Shown here in pieces: positions 56,858-64,000 of a stretch of 64,000 nucleotides of DNA. Below the pieces are notes generated by a model that was not told the DNA's origin, ran no database searches, and was given only the letters and a program-made list of their open reading frames with translations. A program made the position numbers and the translations under genes. This DNA is from Datura wrightii (taxonomy: Eukaryota; Streptophyta; Magnoliopsida; Solanales; Solanaceae): the NCBI GenBank assembly GCA_035772735.1, contig JASDFA010000019.1, forward strand, positions 65,944,001 through 66,008,000. The letters are read 5' to 3'. Numbering within the stretch: position 1 is the stretch's first letter; every line of letters begins with the position of its first letter.

Positions 56858-58635
56858 CAAGAGATAAGGAGTTGGTGGATTCATATATAGAGCTGGAGAG
56901 ACAATTTCATCATCAAAGAACGGAAGCTCTAGAGAAGAAGCTGCAGTTGCTAAGACAGGCAATTTTGGAGCAACAACAGAACCCACCACTTGTGAGGGCA
57001 GTTTTAGTGTCTGAGGAAATTGTAGCAAGGCTGGTTCGCGAAGTGGCAATCCCACATGCAAACAATGTTACATCTAGTATTCGCAGACCAGAGCCCGGAG
57101 GGAGGTTTGAGCTTAAACAGAACATGGTGCAGTTGTTGCACACCAACGGGCAATTCACAGGTCTTCCTCATGAAGATCCACAACAACATCTCCAAAACTT
57201 TTTGGAGATAAGTAACACTTACATTCCCGCTGGAGTATCATCCGATTACGTGAGGCTTACATTATTCCCATTTTCAATATTGGGGGAAGCAAAGAGGTGG
57301 TTGAAAGCTGAACCACCTAACTCTATCACCAGTTGAGATGATCTTGCAAGAAAGTTTTTGATACGATTCTTTCCATCCGGGAAAACAGCAAGACGTAGAA
57401 GTCAGATTCTAAGTTTTAAACAAAGAGAGGGTGAGAATCTGAATCAAGCTTGGGAAAGGTTCAAATCAATGTTAAGGGATTGTCCTCACGATCACCAGTC
57501 CAATGATGTGTTGGTGCATACTTTCATTGAGGGTTTGGAACCACATACAAAAATTTTGCTAGACTCAATAGCTGGGGGACAGGCATTAGAAAAGACTTAT
57601 GAGGAGCTTTATACTTTGTTAAATCGTATTTCACAGGGAAATCCAGAGTGGAATGCGGACTCATCGCGAGGAGGAACAAGGAAAGCAGCAGGAGTCTTTG
57701 AGGTGGATGGTTTTACAGCTATCGCTGCCCAAATAGCTGCATTGCAAAATCAACTCAACACCCACTTCAGCAGTATGAGCTTGAATAAAGCACAAGCCCC
57801 AGTCAATGTAGTGCAACAGGTATGGTGTGAAGTATGTGGGAGTAATGAACACTCAACTGAGTGTTGTGGTGCAAATCCAGATTTAGTAAACTTTGGTGGG
57901 AACGTCCAAAGGAATAATAACCAACAGTATGGAAACAATTACAACTCAAATTAGAGGAATCATCCAAATTTCTCTTGGGGTAGTAATAGCCATCAAGGGC
58001 AGAGTTCGAATCAGGGTGTGCAGAGAAATCAAGGGGGGCATCAGAATTTTTAGTCGCAATACAGAGGAAACAATGCACCTCCTCCACCACCCAACAGCAT
58101 TGAGGACATGTTTGAAACACTTATAGCCAACCAAGCGCAAATGCAGGATGATTATGTGAAATTAGCGGCAGACATGAAAAATCAGCAGTTAGCTACAAAG
58201 GTGTTGGAGTACCAATTTGGACAACTAGCTGGAGCTCAAAACACCAGGCCCAAAGGAGGACTACCGAGTGACACTGACCCAAATCCCAAGCAAGTCAATG
58301 CAGTGACCACAAGGAGTGGACTACAACTCAAGGAGGTGGAACCAAAAAGACCACCTCATCAATCAGGAGCAGTGGAAAAAGATGGGGAACATGATGATGA
58401 GAAGGGGAAGGAAAAGGCAGTTGAAGCAGAAACACCACCACCCCCGTTCCCTCAAATATTAAAGAAGCACAAGGAAGAAGCTTGCTTTAAGAAGTTCATG
58501 GAGGTACTGAAACAGGTACACATTAATTTACCTTTGGTTGATGTTTCGCAGGGAGTGCCGAAATATGCAAAGTATATCAAGGACATTGTAGCAATCAAAA
58601 GCAGATTAACGGAGTATGCTACGATGGCGCTTACA
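56854..58635 (+). pseudogene. D gag
   Basis: Frame from CTG 56854 (LARDKELVDSYIELERQF): coiled N-terminus, capsid-type region (LPHEDPQQHLQNFLEI; FPFSILGEAKRWLKAEPP), stop TGA 57334-57336 at the Trp present in C, then LIRFFPSGKTARRRSQ. Next come a Gln-rich part, zinc-knuckle-like CEVCGSNEHSTECC (57830-57870), a TAG at a Trp codon (57952) and a TAG at a Gln codon (about 58051). The Pro-rich linker and the basic KKHKEEACFKKFMEVLKQV lead into the protease. All three stops within gag are explained by single transitions. Confidence 0.85.
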
Positions 58636-59316
58636 TAGGAGTGCACTGCCCGAATACAGAACGGGTTGCCGACAAAGCTCAAGGACCCTAGGAGCTTTAC
58701 CATTCAGATCACAATCGGGCAAAGCATCCGAGCTCGCAGACTATGTGATTTGGGAGTGAGCATAAACTTGATGCCGACATCGGTGTTCAAGAAGTTGGGG
58801 CTGGGCAGTCCTAGACCAACTACAGTGATCTTGCAGCTAGCAGACCGTTCTTTGGCCAGACCAGATGGTATTGTGGAGGATGTACTAGTGCAAGTGGGCT
58901 CCCTCATTTTCCCTGTAGATTTTATTATCATGGATTTTGATCCAGATGTGGAAGTCCCATTTATTTTGGGACGCCCTTTCTTGGCAACCGGGCGAGCGTT
59001 GATTGATGTAGCTACGGGGCAACTAACCATGCGAGTGCATGATAAAGTGGAGGTGTTTGATGTGTATAAGGCCATGAAGCTTCCGTGCATTTATGAGGAG
59101 CTATCAACAATCAATGTGCTAAACCAGGAAGCAATTCTTCAGATTGTTGATTCTCAAGATCCATTGGAGAGAGCTTTGACGGGCTCCAATCATTTCGGAG
59201 ACAGGAATACGTATGAGATGGTGCAGATGTTGAACGAACCAAAATGGTTTATCAGGAAGCAAGACTTTCAGCCATTGATAAGGTCCTTAGAAATCATTTC
59301 CAAAACCATCAATTGA
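58636..59316 (+). pseudogene. D protease
   Basis: After a TAG at 58636 the frame resumes with LPTKLKDP. RRLCDLGVSINLMPTSVFKK holds the active-site Asp. VPFILGRPFLATGRALIDVATG closes the domain (58945-59020). A spacer then leads to a TGA at 59314. In C the sequence after this domain jumps to the end of pol. Confidence 0.85.
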
Positions 59317-60317
59317 GGAAGCACCGAAACTGGAGTTGAAGAATTGCCTCCACATCTGAAGTATGTATTTTTGGGGAAAGATGACACCTTGCCAGTCAAC
59401 ATCTCCCTGGAACTGATGGAGGCACAGGTAAAGGATGCATTGGTTGTTCTCAAGAGGAGGAAGAAAGCAATGGGGTGGAAAATGTCAGACATTAGGGGAA
59501 TCAATCCATCCTTTTGCAAACATAGAATTTTTATGGAGGAAGGAGCAAAGCCAATTGTACAACATTAGCGGAGGTTGAATCCGGTGATGAAGGATGTAGT
59601 TAGGAAGGAAGTGATCAAGTGGCTTGATGCAGGTGTGGTCTATCCCATTTCAGAAAGTGAATGGGTTAGTCCCATTCAGTGTGTCCCAAAGAAAGGAGGG
59701 ATGACCGTGGTCACCAACGAGAAGAATGAGCAGATTCCTACATGCACAATCACAGGCTGGCGAATTTGAATGGACTACAGAAAGCTCAATGAGGCCACGA
59801 GGAAAGATCATTATCCTATCCCGTTTATTGATTAGATATTGGACAGTTTGGCAGGTCAAGAATATTATTGTTTCCTTGATGGATATTCTGCCTATAACCA
59901 AATAGCAATAGCACCGCAGGACCAGGAGAAGACCACTTTCACATGTCCTTATGGGACATATGCTTTCAGGCGGATGCCATTTGGTCTATGCAATGCACAC
60001 GCCACATTCCAGAGATGCATGATAGCAATCTTTCACGATATGGTGGAAGATTTTGTCGAGGTATTTATGGATGATTTTTCTATTTTTGGTAATTCGTTTG
60101 CTACATGTTTGCAGAATCTTGACAGGGTGCTAGCTCGATGTGAAGACTCCAACCTTGTACTCAACTGGGAGAAATGTCATTTTTTAGTCAAGGAGGGTAT
60201 CGTCCTTGGCCATAAGGTGTCCTGCAAGGGGTTGGAAGGCGATTGTGTAAAGATCGAAGTGATTGAAAAACTACCACCACCTGTGTCAGTGAAGGGTGTT
60301 CGCAGTTTTCTAGACTG
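59317..60317 (+). pseudogene. D reverse transcriptase (Athila type)
   Basis: EELPPHLKYVFLGKDDTLPV, SEWVSPIQCVPKKGGMTVV and MDYRKLNEATRKDHYPIPF are typical of Athila RT. YYCFLDGYSAYNQIAIAP keeps the first catalytic Asp, and VEVFMDDFSIFG (60056-60091) keeps the Asp pair. Stops are at about 59566, 59767 and 59836. At 60316 the frame breaks and about 20 residues before the RNase H connection appear deleted. Confidence 0.88.
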
Positions 60318-60326
60318 ATATGCCGG

Positions 60327-61022
60327 TTGCTCGAAAAAGAGGTGAAGTTTGAGTTTGATGAGGATTGTGTTAAAGTATTCAAGGAGTTGAAACAGAAGTT
60401 TATAGAAGCACCTATTCTCATTTCTCCGGATTGGGAGCAACTGTTTGAATTAATGTGTGATGCAAGTGATGTGGTTGTAGGAGCTGTATTGGGGCAGTGG
60501 AGGAATAGAATATTTCATTCCATTCATTATACAAGCAAAACACTTGACGTAGCCCAAGTCAATTATACAGTCACAAAAAAGGAGATGCTAGCATTGGTGT
60601 TCGCGTTTGATAAATTCAGGTCCTACTTGGTGGGTTCTAAAGTAGTGGTGTATACCGATCATGCAGCGATTTGGTATCTATTTAACAAGATGGATGCAAA
60701 GCCAAGGCTGATCAGATGGATATTGTTGTTACAAGAGTTTGACCTAGAGATTCGGTACAGAAAGGGGAGCGAGAATCAAGTGGCAGATCACCTATCGCGA
60801 TTGGAAAGTCGGTTGCATGTGAAGGAAGGTGACAGCATCAAGGAAGAGTTCCCGGATGAGCAGCTCTTGGCAATAAGGGAAGCTAAAATCCCTTGGTATG
60901 CAAACATTGTAAATTTGCTGGTGAGTGGAGTCTATCCACCGGAGGCTATGGCTCAGCAAAGAAAGAAGTTGAGACATGATTGCAGGTATTACATTTGGGA
61001 TGATCTGTACTTGTTTGAGTAG
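60327..61022 (+). pseudogene. D RNase H
   Basis: FELMCDASDVVVGAVLGQ, YTVTKKEMLALVFAFDKFRS and KVVVYTDHAAIWYLF keep Asp, Glu and Asp. NQVADHLSRLE ends the domain. The segment is open for 231 codons, then a stop at 61020. Confidence 0.88.
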
Positions 61023-61034
61023 GGACCGGATCAG

Positions 61035-62176
61035 GTGATGAGAAGATGCATTCCAGAGAGCCAGATTGCAGAAGTATTGAGGAGTTGTCACTCATCATTG
61101 TATGGAGGGCACCACGGAGGCGAGCGGACAGCGCACAAGGTGCTACAGTCAGGTTTCTTTTGGTCTACACTGTTTATAGACTCTATGGCATATGTAAAAA
61201 TGTGTGATAGATGTCAAATAACAGGCACAATTGGTAGAAGGCAGGAGATGCCACTGCAGCAGATATTAGAAGTGGAGATCTTGGATGTAAAGGGAATAGA
61301 ATTCATGGGCCCGTTCCCACCGTCATTTGGTAATCGTTACATATTGGTAGCTGTTGATTATGTATCCAAGTGGGTCGAAGCAACAGTTTTCCCCAGGAAT
61401 GACAACAAGGAGGTAACAAAATTTGTGAAAAAGCATATTTTCACCAGGTTCAGGACACCCCGAGCCATTATCAATGATGGAGGGGCTCATTTTGTAAATG
61501 CAAGTTTCAAGAATTTGCTAAATACGTATGGGGTGCGCCACAAGGTAGCAACAGCGTATCATCCCCAAACTAGTGGGCAAGTAGAGGTGTCGAACAGAGA
61601 GATAAAGCAGATTCTACAGAAGACAGTGAATGCACAATGAATTGATTGGTCAAGCAAACTCGACGATGCGTTGAGGGCTTATAGAAATGCATACAAGACA
61701 CCCATTGGGACTTCTCCATACAGATTGGTCTATGGAAAGGCATGTCATCTGCTTGTGGAGCTAGAACATCGAGCTTTTTAGGCCGTGAGAAAGTTGAACA
61801 TGGACCCGGAGCTTGCAGGAAGAAGAGGCTGATGCAACTAAGCGAACTTGATGAGTTTCGATGGAATGCTTATGAAAGTGCCAAATGCTACAAGGAGAAA
61901 ACGAATAGGTGGCACGATAGCCATATGGTGCATCGGATCTTTGAGCCGGGGCAGAAGGTATTGCTATATAATTCGAGACTGAAGATTTTTCCAGGCAAAT
62001 TTCAGTCCAAATGGTCAGGGCCGTTTGAAGTGGTGAGAATGACCCCACACAGGGTAGTGGAGTTGTGGCAAGAAGATAGAAGTGCCACATTTTTAGTAAA
62101 TGGGCAACGATGTAAGCATTATTGGGGTGAGGACGTCATTCGAGAGAAGACGTCCATCACTCTAGAGGATGATTGA
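61035..62176 (+). pseudogene. D integrase and pol C-terminus
   Basis: Zinc domain SCHSSLYGGHHGGERTAHK...MCDRCQ. Core: DVKGIEFMGPFPPSFGNRY, where the first catalytic Asp (usually DFMGPFP) is Glu; IINDGGAHFVN keeps the second Asp; EVSNREIKQIL keeps the Glu. A stop follows at about 61638, then a frameshift, then the C-terminal part with WSGPFEVVRMTPHRVVELW. The end CKHYWGEDVIREKTSITLED is the segment that C has fused to its protease. No chromodomain, as expected for Athila. Confidence 0.85.
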
Positions 62177-62187
62177 GCATGAATGAT

Positions 62188-62231
62188 GTCGAGCCGCGAC
62201 GGTAAATCAGGCGTTGTACGGGAGGCAACCC
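62188..62231 (+). promoter_or_regulatory. Post-pol hairpin motif in D
   Basis: GTCGAGCCGCGACGGTAAAT, then GCGTTGTACGGGAGGCAACC. It begins 12 nt after the pol stop. Confidence 0.7.
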
Positions 62232-62463
62232 GTGAATGTGTTGTAATAGACGAGTAGAACTATTTGAAAAAAAAATATATATATATATATAAGAGAAAAA
62301 CAAAGAAAAAGAAAAAAAATTCGTTAAAACCTATGAATTCTAACCAATTTCTTGTGGTGAAATGACTTTTAGGTGGAACGGAGGGCAAACATGCAAAGAA
62401 GCGTAAAGGAAAAAAATCGAGATGAGAAAATAAAAATTGGCACATTACAGTGAGCTTGCGCGA

Positions 62464-62640
62464 TGGCTTCGTGTCACGGAGGAGGGCCTCCGCGTTACCC
62501 TCCGTGACACGTTGAGTCCTATTCTGAATTTTTTTAAAATCCAGAACACTAGCGCGATGGCTCCGTGTCACGGAGGCAGTGCTCCGCGTTGCATTCCGTG
62601 ACACGTTGAGTGTTATTTCGCGTCGGGTCACACCGGGTCA
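62464..62640 (+). promoter_or_regulatory. Internal U3-like hairpin pair in D, candidate ORF2 promoter
   Basis: Hairpins 62470-62511 and 62564-62605, stems CGTGTCACGGAGG and CGTGTCACGGA. Directly after them ACGTTGAGTGTTATTTCG matches ACGTTGCTTGTTATTTCG of the D LTR (55786-55803), which lies just before the LTR TATA box. Here TTTTAAACCCC follows at 62667. Confidence 0.6.
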
Positions 62641-62806
62641 CCGGGTAACCTGCGTGAAAAATAACTTTTAAACCCCAATTTCTTTCAATTTCTTCCCACT
62701 TTCCCATCCCCTTCGCGACCCACACCCAAAATCCCCTTCTCCCCCAACGTGACACGACCTAAGGATCGAATTCCTTCAAGTTTTCTTTCATTTCATCAAA
62801 TTAAAG

Positions 62807-63340
62807 GTATGTTCTTGAACTCTACCTCATTTTTGCTCAAATTCTCAATTCTTGAACATGTTTGGTGATTGAACCTTGCCCTAAGTGAGAAACGAGCTTG
62901 AATTTACTTGAGTTATGATTGAATGATGTTCATACTATCATTGTGAGTATATAAACTCAATGATTGCATGCGTGATTGAAATTCTTGCGAAATTGATAGC
63001 TAGGGTTGAAGATGGAATAGGAAGACGACTAAATTGTTTTAAATGTTGAAAAAATTAGGTTGTGCATGTTGGGTGAAGTGAAATATGTTGTGATTGATGC
63101 TGAATATGCTAAGTTAGAAGAGGGATTTTCGGGAAAATGCAATTGGCGCATTACATAGGTTATTGAAAAATTGCTAAGTGCTATGATGATGTAATTGAAT
63201 CGATGGAGAAATTTGTATTCATTGTATGAAGTCTGGGTAGTACATAGTAATTGTTCCATCGACTTATATAAATTCACTAAGCATGTTGAATGATAAGAAT
63301 GGAAAAAGCATAATGTCTTGTCGAACTGTTTTGATTGCAG
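62807..63340 (+). other. Candidate intron upstream of D ORF2
   Basis: Donor TTAAAG|GTATGTTC and acceptor TTTTGATTGCAG|CTAAAG, 534 bp, AT-rich, after a CT-rich leader. It is the equivalent of C 16227-16836 and E 32884-33504. Confidence 0.6.
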
Positions 63341-63347
63341 CTAAAGA

Positions 63348-63362
63348 CTAAGTGTGGGGTGC
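63348..63362 (+). other. PPT-like motif 5' of D ORF2
   Basis: ACTAAGTGTGGGGTG, 7 nt after the proposed acceptor. Confidence 0.6.
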
Positions 63363-63441
63363 CCCAATTCCACCCAACCTTAGTTGTAGCTGATTATGAC
63401 TTGAATAACATTGGGACTGTATGTTTGAATGTACAGGAATA

Positions 63442-64000
63442 ATGTCAGGCAGACAAGAAAAGGGCAAGGGCGCATCCACATTGGACGCCAGCAGAAAAAG
63501 GGTCAGATTGGGACAGCAGTTCCAGCAGCACCAGCGGTTCCTAGAGGCCAACGCCGACAATACGGAAACAGATGGGTGACTGATGAGGGGAAGAAGTGGT
63601 ATGCTAAACATAAAGAAACCAAATACTTCCCAGAGGAGCAGATAGCACGGGAGCCGCTGGCATAGGAATTCCCACAGATTGCACACAGGATTGACAACGC
63701 TGGGCTTAACTTCATCTTCAAAGAGCCCAGGGAGTGCAATCTCCATCTTATCCGGGAGTTCTATGTCAACTGGAACCCGACCTTACACAGTCACACCGTC
63801 AAAATCAGGGGGCAGGTTGTCACTTTTGAGCCCCATAACTTGAATGCAATCCTTGGGGCGCGGGACACAGACGCTCATGTCCTCCAGTAGCTAAACATCA
63901 CTCCACCCTATGCGGACATTAGACGCACCTTATGTGGAGCCCGATCGATAGCCAGGTGGGGTAGGCACAAGGAGAGGGGCTACCATCAGACATTGCCTTA
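63442..64000 (+). pseudogene. D ORF2: Transposase_32-like, runs off the window
   Basis: ATG 63442 (MSGRQEKGKGAST) matches C ORF2 MASRQDKGKGAST. A 1-bp loss near 63510 shifts the frame to GQRRQYGNRWVTDEGKKWY. A stop at about 63663, then the core NLHLIREFYVNWNP, IRGQVVTFEPHNLNAILGA, another stop at about 63888, and LPY at the edge. Same protein as in C, E and G. Confidence 0.75.

Larger units (their letters stand above)
55311..64000 (+). mobile_element. D: Athila-like element with full gag-pol order, right end outside the window
   Basis: 5' LTR, tRNA-Asp primer site, gag, protease, RT, RNase H, integrase, post-pol motif, U3-like hairpins, intron and ORF2 are present in order. The 3' noncoding region, PPT and 3' LTR lie beyond 64000. 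The LTR and gag are close to C, which makes it the autonomous relative of C. It is inserted in the 3' LTR of F. Stops every few hundred bases make this copy inactive. Confidence 0.88.

Noticed and set aside
1..64000. Host protein-coding genes, tRNA or rRNA genes
   Set aside because: All frames with recognisable motifs belong to retroelements. The tRNA-like matches are 18-nt primer sites next to LTRs and not tRNA genes.

Overview
This window is repeat-rich plant nuclear DNA. I see no host gene, tRNA, rRNA or CRISPR array. Everything I can assign is LTR retrotransposon of the Ty3/gypsy type: Athila-like elements (tRNA-Asp primer sites, Athila-type reverse transcriptase, an extra ORF after pol), Tekay/Del-like chromoviruses (initiator-Met primer sites, chromodomain at the end of integrase) and one other chromovirus. 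The families and AT-rich composition suggest a eudicot, most likely Solanaceae, in gene-poor heterochromatin. The family assignment is from memory of element types, not from a search. Letters A to K name the elements here.

Layout from left to right. K: a plus-strand LTR end (1-2164). G: an Athila-like 3' end, made of ORF2, 3' noncoding DNA, PPT and LTR (2165-7698), with a solo LTR H (5578-7114) inside its LTR. A Tekay-like U3 scrap (7699-7992). J: the 3' LTR of a minus-strand chromovirus (7993-8754). Then a deep nest: E (Athila-like, minus, 8755-37798) has B (Tekay-like, minus, 9266-28740) inside its left LTR, and B has C (Athila-like, minus, 11589-21476) inside its own left LTR. Next comes A (Tekay-like, plus, 37801-46512) with a truncated 5' LTR. 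It sits against the gag, PBS and 5' LTR of J (46513-48031). A piece of an H-type LTR follows (48032-48955), then the short Athila-like element I (minus, 48956-52657), then F (Tekay-like, plus, 52658-55310), whose 3' LTR is broken by D. D is an Athila-like plus-strand element that begins at 55311 and runs off the right edge. It is the only element here with a recognisable gag-PR-RT-RNaseH-IN-ORF2 order.

C and E keep gag, protease and ORF2 but have lost RT, RNase H and integrase. I has lost gag-pol altogether and carries an unrelated, almost open reading frame. D, or a relative, is the obvious source of polymerase for C and perhaps for the others. What these deleted elements share is cis-acting sequence: tRNA-Asp primer site, repeated 'AAGTGTGGGGT' purine motifs, a hairpin motif just after pol, a conserved block of about 50 nt in the 3' noncoding region and, upstream of ORF2, a copy of the LTR's own U3 hairpin array followed by a candidate intron. 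I read this last arrangement as a dedicated promoter-intron-ORF2 cassette (inference). It is the most interesting feature of the window.

Nearly all coding sequence is interrupted by stops or frameshifts. The youngest insertion is C: I count by eye about 30 substitutions between its two LTRs of about 1435 bp, roughly 2%. B and E have visibly more diverged LTRs, which agrees with the nesting order.
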